From Bathymodiolus brooksi (lineage: Eukaryota > Mollusca > Bivalvia > Mytilida > Modiolidae), in NCBI GenBank assembly GCA_963680875.1, contig OY804588.1, positions 62,320,397 through 62,384,396 on the forward strand: DNA of 64,000 bases. Direction: 5' to 3'. The notes under the pieces are model-generated. The model did not search any database. It was not told where the DNA came from and saw only the letters and a program-made list of their open reading frames with translations. Each line of letters begins with the position of its first letter. Position 1 is the first letter of the stretch. Made by a program: the position numbers and the translations under genes. Positions 1 through 11,364 of the stretch are shown here, one piece after another.

Positions 1-2222
1 CAGCCATCTTGGATTTCCGATCCGCATAAAAAACAAAAAATTTGTAGAGGACCTTCCAATGATCATTCCTGGGCAGTTTGGTTTCAACTGTCCAAGTGGT
101 TTCAGAGAAGAAGCGTTTTGAAACATTTTTCCCATAGGGTCCAATGTTAAACTAAGCCCTGCCGTAGCTGCCATTTTGAATTTCATATCAGAACAAAAAA
201 CGTATAGTTTGTAGAGGACCATCCAATGAACATTCATGTACAGTTTGGCTTTAATCATATTTGTAGTTTCTGAGTAGAAGGCATTTGAATATTTTCCCAT
301 AGGGTTCAATGTTAATCTATGTCCTGCGGTGGTGGCCATCTTGGATTTCCGATCGGCATAAAAAACACACACCTTGTAGAGGACCTTCCAATGATCATTC
401 CTGGGCAGTTTGGTTTCAATTATCCAAGTGGTTTCAGAGAAGAAGCGTTTTGAAACATTTTTCCCATAGGGTCCAATGTTAAACAAAGTCCTGCCGTAGC
501 CACCATTTTGAATTTCATATCGGAATAAAAAACGTAAAGTTTGTAGAGGACCATTCAATGAACATTCATGTACAGTTTGGCTTTAATCATATTTGTAGTT
601 TCTGAGAAGAAGTCATTTGAACATTTTCCCATAGGGTCCAATATTAATCTATGTCCTGCGGTGGTGGCCATCTTGAATTTTCGATCGGCATAAAAAAACA
701 GAAACTTTGTAGAGGACCTTCCAATGATCATTCCTGGGCAGTTTGGTTTCAATTGTCCAAGTGGTTTCAGAGAAGAAGCGTTTTGAAACATTTTTCCCAT
801 AGGGTCCAATGTTAAACTAAGTCCTGCCGTAGCCGCCATTTTCAATTTCATATCGGAACAAAAAACGTAAAGTTTGTAGAGGACCATCCAATGAACATTC
901 ATGTACAGTTTGGCTTTAATCATATTTGTAGTTTCTGAGAAGAAGGCATTTGAACATTTTCCCATAGGGTCCAATGCTAATCTATGTATTGCGTAGGCGG
1001 CCATCTTGGATTTCCGATCGACATAAAAAACAGAAACTTTGTAGCCGCCATTTTGAATTTCATATCGGAACAAAAAACCTTAAGATTGTAGAGGACCATC
1101 CAATGAACATTCATGTACAGTTTGGCTTTAATCATATTTGTAGTTTCTGAGAAGAAGGTATTTGAATATTTTCCCATAGGGTCCAATGTTAATCTATGTC
1201 CTGCGGTGGCGGCCATCTTGGATTTCCGATCGGCATAAAAAACATAAAATTTGTAGAGGACCTTCCAATGATCATTCCTGGGCGGTTTGGTTTCAACTGT
1301 CCAAGTGGTTTCAGAGAAGAAGCATTTTGAAACATTTTTCCCATAGGGTCCAATGTTAAACTAAGTCCTGCCGTAGCCGCCATTTTGAATTTCATATCGG
1401 AACAAAAAACCTAAAGTTTGTAGAGGACCATCTAATGAACATTCATGTACAGTTTGGCTTTAATCATATTTGTAGTTTCTGAGAAGAAGGTATTTGAATA
1501 TTTTCCCATAGGGTCCAATGTTAATCTATGTCCTGCGGTGGTGGCCATCTTGGATTTCCGATCGGCATTAAAAAACAGAAAATTTGTAGAGGACCTTCCA
1601 ATGATCATTCCTGGGCAGTTTGGTTTCAACTGTCCAAGTGGTTTCAGAGAAGAAGCATTTTGAAACATTTTTCCCATAGGGTCCAATGTTAAACTAAGTC
1701 CTGCCGTAGCCGCCATTTTCAATTTCATATCGGAACAAAAAACCTTAAGATTGTAGAGGACCATCCAATGAACATTCATGTACAGTTTGGCTTTAATCAT
1801 ATTTGTAGTTTCTGAGAAGAAAGCATTTGAATATTTTTCCATAGGGTCCAATGTTAATCTATGTCCTGCGGTGGCGGCCATCTTGGATTTCCGATCGGCA
1901 TAAAAAACAGTAACTTGGTAAAGGACATTCCAATGATCATTCATGTACAGTTTGGGTTCAGTCAGTTCATTAGTTTCAGAGAAGAAGATCTTTGAAATTT
2001 CAGCCAATCAGAGCATATTATTGGCCTTGGCAGCCATATTGAATATCCGACTGGAACGAAAAACAGTAACTTTGTAGAGGACCATCCAAGGAACATTCCT
2101 GCTAAGTTTGGTTCCAATCGGCCCTGTGGTTTCGGAGAAGAAGCTTGAAATGTGAAAAGTTTACAGACGACGGACGCCAAGTGATGGCAATAGTTCACCT
2201 GGACCTTGGTCCAGGTGAACTA
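1..2222. repeat. Higher-order tandem array, ~166-bp monomers in ~333-bp dimers
   Basis: Two related ~166-bp monomers alternate: one contains 'ggcagtttggtttcaa', the other 'tacagtttggctttaatc'. The first type recurs at 61, 393, 726, 1270 and 1603, a spacing of 332-333 bp except for one 544-bp gap. The right end degenerates into 'ttacagacgacggacgccaag' and stops at a perfect hairpin (2191-2222). The left end is outside the window. Long open frames on both strands across the array are a by-product of repetition and are not genes. It resembles the tandem core of bivalve Helentron-associated (pearl-type) elements. Confidence 0.85.
2191..2222. repeat. Terminal hairpin of the array
   Basis: A 15-bp perfect stem (2191-2205 with 2208-2222) closes on a 2-base loop. 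It forms the right boundary of the monomer array. Comparable hairpins end the element at 22224-22970. Confidence 0.85.
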
Positions 2223-3251
2223 ATAAAATGTATACTGTCCTTGCTTTCAGTACTAACACAGTGTTTCTGTTAAAAATCAATGTGACTAATGTTTTACCCA
2301 GTGTACTTCGGTGAATGTGGCAATGCTATATAAGGCACAAAAAAAAAATGCCAGTGTTTCTGCTAACCCTACCGACCCTAATCTTTAGGGCATATCCCAA
2401 TTTTTTTTAATTTTTTTTTGCCATTTTTGGAAACGCACTGTTATAGTGAAATCCTTGTCCTGTGTAACCTAGCAACAAAAAAATTGTCTACATACCTTTT
2501 TTTAAAGAATGTTAGAGGAAACACAGGTATTTTTTTGGCCTAAAAATATATACAATGAAGAGGTAAATTCTTTTAAAGTTTGCATCAATTAACCCCGGTA
2601 GTTTTTTCTTATGAATGTTAACGGAAAGACAGGGTTTTTGTTAATATGTACACAATGAAGAGGTGAATTTCTTCAAAGTTTTATTTTCAATCAACCCTTG
2701 TAGTTTCTGCGAAAATATCAAAGTACGAACTTGTGAATTTATTGGTAAGATCAAAGACGACGAATGCACTTATGACAATATATTGCATTGTACTTTGAAC
2801 CCAATACAATGAAAACTAAAATGTCACACAACCTTTAAAGTTTTGGTATTTGTAAGAAATATATATATATCTACATGCATGTAAATTTAAAATGCAACAA
2901 GATTGTGAGTAATATATAACTTTTTGAACCAAAATTTTAATCAAACAAAACTAAGACATGAAAAAGTCATGGTAATTTTATTTAGTAATTTACCACCCAA
3001 CTTCTGTTTGACCATGCAAGCGTATATGTAATCTAAAAATTCAATGCAATAAAACACAAATTGTGCCGAAACTAATAATTAATGATTGTTACAAGTTTAT
3101 GAGAGCAAGAGTGACGGAATTGTTGTTTGAAATAATACTTAATAACCGATAAAAACATAAATATAAATATATAGATCAAAATATAGGACAGCTAAATATT
3201 TAATTTAAAAGTCATTTGGAACAAGAAACAAAAACCAAAGGGCCTAAACAG
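2223..3251. other. No feature seen
   Basis: AT-rich sequence with short homopolymer runs. I see no coding exon, repeat boundary or RNA gene here. Confidence 0.5.
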
Positions 3252-3404
3252 CAGGGTACGAAATTACAACAAAGCGCAAGCAGGCCTGAATACTCATTTC
3301 CTTAAAATCTGGACCTTTTCCATTGAAATTTTCTGAAATTTTACAGGCCCATCCATAAAACAACAGGTCTCGGGTCTCCAGACTTAAACTAATTTCAATC
3401 CCTG
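3252..3404. mobile_element. CAGGG-ended MITE, 6-bp target duplication
   Basis: The ends are inverted repeats: CAGGGTACGAAATTA at left, and the complement of CAGGGATTGAAATTA at right. The sequence 'aaacag' occurs immediately outside each end (3246-3251, 3405-3410), a 6-bp target duplication. The short duplication and CAGGG end are shared with elements at 9308, 43915 and 53385, suggesting a hAT-related non-autonomous group. Confidence 0.65.
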
Positions 3405-3722
3405 AAACAGGATAGCAGAAATCAGTTAAGGCTGCTTGTAAGATTAACAGTTCTTCCTTCAGCTTTAAAAGTAGGGAGTATATCATCCCTCAGTGTGGAT
3501 ACGATACCTAAATACAGCTACGTGTTCATTGCAACGTTCAACACTATTTTAATTAAAATAGTCATAATTTTAGCAAAACTGTGATCATCATTATCAAAAA
3601 ATCACATGCATATCTTCAAAATGTCCTTAACTACCATGCTTAGGTTTGAAATCATTTGGTTGTAAACTGAAAGAGTAGTTAATTATACAAAGTAGCTACG
3701 CCATTACACAATACTATAACCA

Positions 3723-3872
3723 AGTCCTCACAATGACGACCGGTCTTCTGGCCCAAGACCAGTAAAACTTTGTTCGGATCAGTAAATTTGTCAGTTTTTA
3801 TTTAGAACTATATAAAAATAAATTCAAGAATTTGATTCAGACCAGTTAATTCAAATTTTCATTTCGAGGACT
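3723..3872 (+). mobile_element. MITE-B copy 1
   Basis: A 150-bp repeat begins 'agtcctca' and ends 'tcgaggact', so it has short inverted ends. Its body contains 'caagaccagtaaaactttgt' and 'gaatttgattc'. Five further copies occur in this window. Confidence 0.7.
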
Positions 3873-4540
3873 GATAACCGATTTTGCATTACACACAGCC
3901 CAGCCAATGAAATGACATTTAGATACGGTTTATTTGGAAGTAAATTGATTTCCTCAATATTGAAATAGATTATTCAGGCACATTAAATAAAAACAAAGAA
4001 ATATTACCTGTTTTTCATTTGTACGATTTTAATCAAAAGGAAGTAAAATGGAGCTATATTTGAAATTTAATACAAACATAAATATTTTGAAGGTTCAAGT
4101 CAGTCGTTCTGATTTTGATTTATTAAAATAATCAAATCACTTATTATAAGAAACTGAAGTTCAGAGTTTTATTAAGATTTTTGTCAAGTGCAAAACTTAT
4201 ATATAACAACACTTATTTCATAGCGACAACAAAGTTTGAATATCAAGTCCACATTGGGTCATTGCATATAATCTATGAATATTATTCAATTATTTCTGTG
4301 ATCGTTGTTTATTTCAAGTGCAAAACCTAGAAAAAAAAAAATCAAAAATAGATGATAAAACTCAGTAATTTTTGTAAATAGTTGAAGATAAATTAAGAAA
4401 ATACATTTACTTCCACAAAACAAATATTCAGGGCAGCTGTATATAATTTAGCAGTTCCTGATTCTGAATGAGTGTTGGTTCCCTGTCTTGAAGTGTTTAT
4501 ACCCACCATAAAGATAATGGTTAGAGAACCAGTCTAATAT
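3873..4540. other. No feature seen
   Basis: AT-rich intron-like DNA. Nothing recognisable. Confidence 0.45.
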
Positions 4541-4728
4541 TGTACTTGAGAAAAGAGAGGAGACAGCTCTAAAAGAACAACATCCAATCTAATATGTCAT
4601 CTGCCGTGGCGACTGACAAAAAAAACACACCTTCGCTGTCTTGTATTGTATTTGAGAAAGGAAAGGAGACAGTTTCAAAAGAACAACATCCAATCTAATA
4701 TGTTGTCTGCCGTGCTGACTGACAAAAC
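4541..4728. repeat. 106-bp tandem duplication near a splice donor
   Basis: The block starting 'tgtacttgag' at 4541 recurs as 'tgtatttgag' at 4647. Both contain 'agaacaacatccaatctaat'. The outer copy also ends in a donor-like 'cgaaggtgtgt' on the minus strand, a weak copy of the true donor at 4753-4754. Confidence 0.65.
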
Positions 4729-4754
4729 AAAACATAAAAAACAAAACAACCTAC

Positions 4755-5276
4755 CTTCTCCAATGTCTTTTATACTCTTCTTTAACTTTCGTTTCATTGG
4801 TGCATCATCAGATTGAGCAGAATCGGTAGAACCTGTTTCCCAGAGACGTTCATTTTCAGCAGTTTTTATGTCAATATCTAATTCCCTGCCATTAGTTTGA
4901 ACGGTACTAGTCGCCCAGGGATAATGCGTAGAGTGTTTATTGGAAGACGATGATTTCGTGGCACCAGGAACGGTAACGTCAACATGAGTCAATTTATTGT
5001 CGGACATAACACGCCTTTGATCGTTTGGTGCTTGTGAGGTAGGCTCGTTCAGAAATCTAATTTCCGTTTCCCTGATAGCACGTGAGTCAGTCAGTGTTGT
5101 TTGTATTGAATTTTGAGGTGAATTTGGACGGACATAGGTAGAGTTAAGATATTGTCCCGCCGGCACATCGGTAAAAGTGCCATCAGGATTAATTTCTCGT
5201 AATTCTTGTCTCTCTCTAAATTCCACCCGTTTATTCTCTGTTCTACTTCCACCTGTGTCCTGTTCCTCTTCCTTAT
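4755..5276 (-). CDS. Host gene H1, exon with hydrophilic tail (last exon seen)
   Basis: On the minus strand this 522-nt exon starts after 'tttgcaattcag' and ends at the donor GAAG|gtaggt. Only one frame is open through it. It enters in phase 1, completing a GAT codon with the G left by the exon at 6025-6094, and leaves in phase 1. It encodes about 174 residues of polar, low-complexity sequence rich in Ser, Thr, Asn and charged residues. A basic cluster (MKRKLKKSIK) lies near the end, and there is no membrane segment. This looks like a cytoplasmic tail or disordered region. I do not recognise the family. The next exon must lie below 4755 and was not found. Consensus splice sites and matching phase support a real gene. 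Confidence 0.65.
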
Positions 5277-5311
5277 CTGAATTGCAAAGACATTTTTCAA
5301 GTTGGTGTTAA

Positions 5312-5312
5312 A

Positions 5313-5349
<37 letters not shown>
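5312..5349. repeat. (CAAT)n tract, SINE-like tail
   Basis: About eight CAAT units follow 'gttggtgttaaaaac', which resembles the tail of the SINEs in this window (compare 35965-35985). It lies about 40 bases from the intron boundary at 5277. Confidence 0.7.
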
Positions 5350-5459
5350 CTTTTTAAGCATTCACAATGGGCATGTCTTTGAAAATTTTTGCTTATAATG
5401 GGAGTCTTTTACATATTTTCACTTTATTTTAGTTTAGAAGCATAACTTAGGGCTTGTAC

Positions 5460-5609
5460 AGTCGTCACAATGAGCACTGGTCCTTCGGTCCAAGACCACT
5501 AAAACTTTATTCGGACCAGTAAATTTTTCAGTTTTTATTCAAATATGTATAAAAATAAATTCAAGAATTTGATTCGGATCGGTAAATTCAAATTTTCATT
5601 TCGGGGACT
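5460..5609 (+). mobile_element. MITE-B copy 2
   Basis: Begins 'agtcgtcacaatgagcactgg' and ends 'tcggggact'. It aligns end to end with the copy at 3723-3872. Confidence 0.7.
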
Positions 5610-6024
5610 GAATTTTTCATATTAGAAGCATAATTTAGAGCTTGTACACGGCGATGCAAGTCACTTTATTTCAATCACTCTTTGGTTTAATGAAGTGAAT
5701 TAACGAAAATGTCACTAATTTCAAATTCTAATAGAAAACAGAAAAGACATTGATGATTGTTTAAAAAATTGTATGAAGATACAATATTTTACCACAATGA
5801 AGCTATTGTGCAAGTTTTGTGAGATTATATGAAGGTATGATGATTTTATTTAAGATTCGAAAAAGGGCTGTGCCAGGCACAGCATGATACAATCTCAGCA
5901 AGTCAATAAAGGCTTTCTCCTGAAACAGTTTTACTGCAGTTTCACTTGATGACCATAATTGATGTACGAAATCTGCTCAAATTGAAAACAAATAAACAAT
6001 GGTTTAACATTAGATAATCTATAC

Positions 6025-6094
6025 CTTTTCTACATATCTTTCTGTGTTCTCTGTTCCTCATTACGTTACTCCTACCATACTTATCCACCACAGC
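6025..6094 (-). CDS. Host gene H1, 70-nt exon
   Basis: The minus-strand acceptor 'cttttacag' and donor AAAG|gtatag bound 70 nt that read AVVDKYGRSNVMRNREHRKI and a few further residues in the only open frame. It enters in phase 0, matching the end of the exon at 7888-8019. It leaves one base that combines with the next exon to give GAT. The peptide is basic and hydrophilic with no recognised motif. Its value is the phase agreement on both sides, which makes chance unlikely. Confidence 0.65.
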
Positions 6095-6187
6095 CTGTAA
6101 AAGGAAAGAAAATGATAGATAAACCATGGAATCAAATACATTTTTGTAAAAATTTTGCACACACAAAAAATAAGAGTGTTAGTTGAA

Positions 6188-6560
6188 TTGGCCATATATG
6201 AGTTCAGTGAGTGAGTGATAGTTGTTTGACACCAACCAATTGAGCAATTTTTTAGCCATATCATGGCAAGAACAAAATACATTACAATGAGATGAAGTCC
6301 GCTGTGCACTAGATCAACATCTTAGTTGGGTTTTTATAATGTTTGTTCATTGAAACAACAGTTCACAGGTAGACATGTCGCTCCACTCGGGCACATTATC
6401 ATCATTCCGCACCAAGTAGTGTTTGATCTTATTCTTTAATGCTGCTTGCTTACCAAAGAAGCAGCAAGTACCAATATCATAGTATTTGGCTTCTCCTAAT
6501 TGGGGCTCAAACCCACGATCTACTGCTCTCGAGGCAAGCATGCTAATTATACACAATCAA
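6188..6560 (-). mobile_element. SINE-2 copy
   Basis: tRNA-derived SINE read on the minus strand. The head holds a B-box-like GGGTTTGAGCCCC after an A-box-like 'tagcatgcttgcctcgag'. The body contains the complement of 'atgtcgctccactcgg'. The distal end is 'gagtgagtgatagttgttt'. Related copies lie at 11365, 17430 and 57490. Confidence 0.75.
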
Positions 6561-7182
6561 TGCACTTACATACAAAAAATGTACGTGTCACAATAATAGA
6601 AATAAATTAATTAAAAAATGTATAAATTAATTATATACCATCGACCACCTCAGTTACTACACCGCCACACCCTTTTATTCTGACCTATGCCCCTTTTCCA
6701 ATTACAATATATGCAAACAGCATGCATATCTATTTATGAAGTGTCCTATCTTCATTTCAATGCAATTTCTAAAACATTCATTCACCTCCCAAAGAAAAAA
6801 CAAACACTTCAGATAGTATACCATTGTATTCAATATTCACACATTTATTTTTTCAAGTGAGATTTTAAATTCTAAATATTAAATTATTTCAGACATGAAA
6901 TTAATGAATGCCTGTCAAAGATTACAAAATTGTTAAGATGATTTATTTTTAAAATAAAATCAATAGAAATAAACAATGAAATAAATCCATTATACATGGA
7001 TATTTTAGAGAAGTTTATTATTGGATTAAGCCTCCCTGTATAATAACATATTTCAGATCAATTGCAATCAATTTCTTCTCAATATTTTGGTTCCTAACCA
7101 TTCAGATAACACCAATCTTAAGATAGTAAGAGTAAGAAAAAAAAGAAATGTATATCATATTGTTGTTTTAAAAATGAGGTGC
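6561..7182. other. No feature seen
   Basis: AT-rich intron of gene H1. Nothing recognisable. Confidence 0.45.
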
Positions 7183-7412
7183 TGTCGTGATCGTATTGTA
7201 GTTGGATTTACAACTACCTATGCAATCAGTGCCTATCACCACTAAAGTTGTGAGTTTGAATCCCGCTCATAGTGAGGTGTACTCGCTACATTATGTGATA
7301 AAGTTTGTCAATGACTTGCGGCAGGTCAGTGGTTTTCTCCAGGTACTCCACCAATAAAACTGACCGCCACGATATTACTGAAACATTGTTGAAAGTGGGG
7401 CTAAACACCATA
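7183..7412 (+). mobile_element. SINE-1 copy
   Basis: tRNA-derived SINE, plus orientation. A B-box-like GAGTTTGAATCCC lies in the 5' part. It is followed by the conserved body 'gtgataaagtttgtcaatgac' and the end 'tgttgaaagtgg'. It is the most frequent SINE family in the window. Confidence 0.8.
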
Positions 7413-7450
7413 ACCCTCATTCTTCATTCAAAATAAAAGAAAATCAGTAA

Positions 7451-7787
7451 CGCACCAAAGGTGCGAAAGTCGAGTTGCTCATGAGATGTGTTCCTCTCGG
7501 CATGAGGCATGTGTGTACTTAGTTTCTTGTACTTGAGATATTGTGCGGAAACAAAAAAAGTATCAAATTTGTTCTATTTTTAGAAGTTGTGACCTTGACC
7601 TTTGACCTACAAACCTCAATATCAATAGGCTTCCTCCTCTCACCACCAGGCATGTGTGTATCAAGTTTCATTTAGATCAGACATTTCATTCTTTAGATAT
7701 TGTGCGGAAACGAAAAAGTTGACGCCCGGCCGCAACGCCAACATTCATCATATTGTAAGCCAAGTTCGACTTCCTCGCAACTCGGCT
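7451..7787. mobile_element. Hairpin-ended tandem element (HLE), family a
   Basis: The left hairpin is cgcacc-aaa-ggtgcg (7451-7465). The right hairpin-like end runs from 'agccaagttcg' to 'gcaactcggct' (7758-7787). Between them are two loose monomers, each with 'ggcatgtgtgta' and 'gatattgtgcggaaac'. The plan matches the other HLEs, but the sequence is unrelated. Confidence 0.6.
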
Positions 7788-7887
7788 AAAAAGACAGTAT
7801 GAACTCTCTTTTTTGTTTTAAAAAGGCATTGAATAAACTTTAAACAATTCCTTTTTTTTTTCATGAAAACTACTGAATAAAACTTAC

Positions 7888-8019
7888 TCCTGATGGGAAC
7901 TCATTCAGGTTCTGATTTTCCATAAGAGAACTGTAATTTCTCACGTTAGGATTCCCGGTCTCATTTAAGTACAGCGGTGAACTATGTACTTCTCCCAAAC
8001 GATGCTCGATCTTCCTCAA
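7888..8019 (-). CDS. Host gene H1, 132-nt exon
   Basis: On the minus strand the exon follows 'tatttatttcag' and ends at the strong donor CAGGA|gtaagt. It holds exactly 44 codons, beginning LRKIEHRLGEVHSSPLYL and ending NEFPSG, phase 0 at both ends. That agrees with the neighbouring exons at 11763 and 6025. The content is hydrophilic, with no cysteine and no membrane segment, in line with the rest of the H1 tail. Family not recognised. Confidence 0.65.
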
Positions 8020-8308
8020 CTGAAATAAATATAGTACATTGTATAGATACAAAACAGCTAGATGTCCCTTTTCAATTTTGTTAAAAAAAACATCTCTGAA
8101 ATGAAATGTGGTCTCATATGGAGAGTAAGCTCTTAGAGGTAGGGAAAACTGATTTTTTTTCAGTGCATGATAAAAAAACGACCTCATGCATTGGTTGTCT
8201 TTCTCTGAGGAACCGATAGAGGAAGATTCTATGGAAGATTCTACATATATATTAAAATTCATTGATATATGAAATAAGGACTAACAAACTATCCATATGT
8301 AGATATGG

Positions 8309-8566
8309 TTTGGTTGGTTTAACAATATTTCAGTTATATCATGGCAGTCAGTTTTATTGGTGGAGGAAATCAGAGTACCCGAAAAAAAACCACCGACCTG
8401 CCACAAGTCACTGGCAAACTATCACATAATGTTGTATCGAGTACATCTCGTCTGAGCGGGGTTCGAACTCACAACGTTAGTGGCTACATAGTGGTGTAGC
8501 CACTGATTGCATAGGTAGTTGTAAATATAACTACCACACGATCACCACTAGATGATCACGACCAAT
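8309..8566 (-). mobile_element. SINE-1 copy, nearly full length
   Basis: Reads on the minus strand from the tRNA-like head (complement of 'gcggggttcgaactcac') to 'aaatattgttaaacc'. It lies in an intron of H1. Confidence 0.8.
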
Positions 8567-9271
8567 GCACTAAGTGAAGTGATTAAACAGCCTTAAAGGA
8601 TTAAGTGCAAAGTCTGGTTTTATTTTTTTGGGGGTGGGGTATTAAAAACTTGACTGCCTTTTTGAAAAAAAAAAAAAGATATTTATTACATAATTTGCTT
8701 TGTTTCAAATTCAATTGTAAACATACCGAAGGCAGTCAAGGTCATGACTAGTGGTAATGTTAAAATTCTGTGCAGTCAGTCGTAACAAAAATTAAATTTT
8801 TATATGCAGCTATTCAGATGGAAAACATTAGTTACGTTTAATTAGGCACAAAACACAAACTGATTAATATCTAAAATACAATAAGATAAATGCTACAGTT
8901 ACCTGTTTGCATACTAAACCAAATCTACTTCGATCAATCCAAATATTATTTAAAACCTAATAAAACAGTTTGGTAGAACTTGAAGAGCCATTTTATAAAA
9001 TATATGTGGAACAAATTTAATTAACATTGCATACTAAACAACAGGGATAAAACTTAACAGGAGGCCAGTAGTCCAGGATTACTAAAATTTGGGCGGGGCC
9101 CCTGAAAATTTTCAGTCAGTAGCCTAAGTGGCTGCTAAAAATTTTAATATTTAATGTGCAAAAAGTCAGTTGCTGGGTTCAAAGAATTTATGCAGGGCTA
9201 CAAAAATTGTTATTTGAAGGAGCCCCATTGGCAAGTTTTGTCCCCGAGGCCTGAGCAGCTTAGTTGAAGCA

Positions 9272-9307
9272 GTAGAAGAGTTATGGTGTTTAACAATGCT
9301 TTCAACA
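9272..9307 (-). mobile_element. SINE-1, distal piece split by the 9308-10111 element
   Basis: The SINE end 'tggtgtttaacaatgctttc' stops at 9307 in 'caaca' and resumes at 10112 with 'caacaatatttcag'. Confidence 0.65.
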
Positions 9308-10111
9308 CAGGGATCTACGATTCATACCAGCTCCCACTAGCCCCTGGCTATTAGGGAAATATTTTTTACTCGCCAACAAAAGTATATTACTAGCCAGATT
9401 AATAAAGATACAAAACTATATAACTCCAATATGTATTTATTTCTTTGGCAATAACAAAGGCAATTTTATTATTTTATAAGTCCAATTTCATTTTTTTTTC
9501 TGACTATTTTTCAATAGACTGAAGTATTAAACTTGAAGATGGTTTAATGGAGCTAAGACTGTACTAGTATAAGTTAAGAAATGGGCTTTTGCTGATACCA
9601 TATTGAAACATTTTTCATATTTCTGACTTTTATTATGATTAACAAGACTTTCACGTTTAAGCTTTTTCTTTCCAGTAACAAATTCGGTTTTGCCAGCAAT
9701 ATCTGGTCCTGCCTTTCGACAAACATCACAAGACATAACGTCGCTAGTGCTACTGTAATTGTAAATAATGAGCCACAAAAACTCTGACTTCCAGACAGCT
9801 TCACGATCAGTTGATTCAACCGGTTTATTCTTAGCGGGAAAAAAATGGAAGAATGTTTTATTTTTACACATTGTGGTAACTTTCAAGCGTTAAAAGTATG
9901 TGATTTAAAATTTTCAAATGTGAGTCAATTGTGCGATTTAAAAAACCAGATAATCAAAGTTGGAATTTAAATTGAAAAATATGATCGGTGACGGAACGAA
10001 AAATTTCTGGAAATATCAACTCGCCGTCTGGCTATCAATACAGAATTTTTCCTCGCATTTTACAAAAGTAACTCGTAAATGCGAGTGTTTTGGTCGCAAT
10101 GTAGAGCCCTG
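9308..10111. mobile_element. 804-bp TIR element carrying a zinc-finger gene
   Basis: The left end is CAGGGATCTACGATT; the complement of the right end is CAGGGCTCTACATTG. The element sits inside a SINE-1 copy, which marks both insertion edges. 'caaca' lies directly outside each end, a 5-bp duplication of the SINE sequence 'ttcaacaatat'. Inside, on the minus strand, is a zinc-finger frame (9527-9871). No transposase is present, so it is non-autonomous. The CAGGG end and short duplication suggest a hAT relative. Confidence 0.7.
9527..9871 (-). CDS. TTF/ZNF862-like zinc-finger protein, truncated
   Basis: A 114-residue frame starts at the ATG at 9871 (MCKNKTFF). Its order fits the N-terminal zinc finger of ZNF862/KIAA1586-like proteins of hAT origin. 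It has a Phe-rich lead, paired Trp residues (AVWKSEFLW), CDVC as the Cys pair, FVTGKKKLKRESLVNH, then a helix ending YEKC. The usual second His of the H-x-H pair appears to be Tyr (NHNKSQKYEKC), so metal binding may be impaired. The dimerisation and transposase regions of the family are absent. Because it is enclosed by the inverted repeats at 9308 and 10111, it is best seen as element cargo or a remnant. Expression is unknown. Confidence 0.55.
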   Translation of the reverse strand: MCKNKTFFHFFPAKNKPVESTDREAVWKSEFLWLIIYNYSSTSDVMSCDVCRKAGPDIAGKTEFVTGKKKLKRESLVNHNKSQKYEKCFNMVSAKAHFLTYTSTVLAPLNHLQV

Positions 10112-10275
10112 CAACAATATTTCAGCTATATCGTGGCGGTCAGTTTTATGAGTGGAGGAAACAGGAGTACCCCGAGGAACCCACAGACTTGCCGCAAGTC
10201 ACTGACAAACTTTATCACATAATGTTGTATCGAGTGCACCTCACCATGAGCGGGATTCGAATTAACAACCCCAAA
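10112..10275 (-). mobile_element. SINE-1, proximal piece
   Basis: Continues the split SINE from 'caacaatatttcagctatat' to the B-box complement 'gagcgggattcgaa'. The outer head is lost. Confidence 0.7.
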
Positions 10276-10997
10276 CACCACAATTATACAAACCTCGCAT
10301 CCCCAAACATAGGACAGAAGGTGATGGTATTTAGATCGTGGATAGGAACAGGCACAACAAATGTGGCAGCATTAAATCAATGTTTAGGTTGTAGTTTATG
10401 TGTTGTAAGAATTTAGAGGTTTTGATAGAGGTGTGGTTGGTATTGTTGTGGTAGTTTAACTTAATATTGTCAACATGTACATACTGTTTCAACTTTTACT
10501 TTTCTTCAACAACATCAAAGTAAGGTCAATGAATGCTCAAACAATGTAGTTAACTGACCACTAGCTAAGAGGGTATAATCTGTAGTTTATAGACCATTCT
10601 TGTAAGGATAAAAAAAAATCACAATGTGTTTTGTACTTCACACTAATTCCTCTGAGGAATTTTGTCATGTTACAAGGAACATCACTCTAATTTCAAATTT
10701 GATGAAGCGTTTTCCGAGTATGATAAAACCTGTCTAAATTGAACCCTGAATAAAGCGAAATCCTGTATATATCAAACTTTAAATAAAGTCCAAATGTAGG
10801 AAATCTTTAATTTAACCTATATCAAACAAACATCTATCTATTCTGAACACAAAAGTTGGTTGCAAAGTAGTTCAGTTTAGACAGGTTTCACTGCATAATT
10901 AATAAAATGTAACTTCTACAAGCAGATGGTTACTCGACTTGACTGATGCAAATCTACATATCTAGATCTAAAGGAACAGATTGGGATCCCACAGACT
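10276..10997. other. No feature seen
   Basis: AT-rich DNA in an intron of H1. Nothing recognisable. Confidence 0.45.
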
Positions 10998-11238
10998 CAG
11001 TGCTGGATTTAGGACAAATGAGGCCCTGTGCTAGTTAAGTTATGAGACCCTTTACTTGGGCCCTGAAAGAGGTAGACCCGGTAGTCCTACACAGACAGTC
11101 AGGCATACATGCTCAGGAAATTTAGGAATAGTTAAAATATTATGTTATATTAGGTCAGACATGTAAGATGGAAGATGGCCTGCGCCCTGGCCAACGGGGC
11201 CCTGTGCACACCTAAGCACAATGGTAAATCCAGCAATG
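10998..11238. mobile_element. hAT-like MITE, 8-bp target duplication
   Basis: The ends are CAGTGCTGGATTTA and the complement of CATTGCTGGATTTA. The flanking octamers 'cacagact' (10990-10997) and 'cgcagact' (11239-11246) agree at 7 of 8 positions, as for a hAT insertion. Confidence 0.65.
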
Positions 11239-11364
11239 CGCAGACTGTCCAAATTAAACCAGTCCTAAATTTCTATTACAGTTCCAAGAAGTTGTACACA
11301 CCTTGGGAGTTTATGATTAATGAAACTGTTATTTCTCACTGCTACACTCTTCCTTTTTTTTATA

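Noticed and set aside
555..2007. Long minus-strand open frames across the first array (up to 191 codons)
   Set aside because: They repeat the same peptide with each monomer and exist because the period is near a multiple of three. No start or splice context.
9042..9245. Possible MITE with CAGGGATAAAACTT and its near-complement
   Set aside because: The ends are only partly inverted and the flanks show no target duplication. Too weak to list as a feature.
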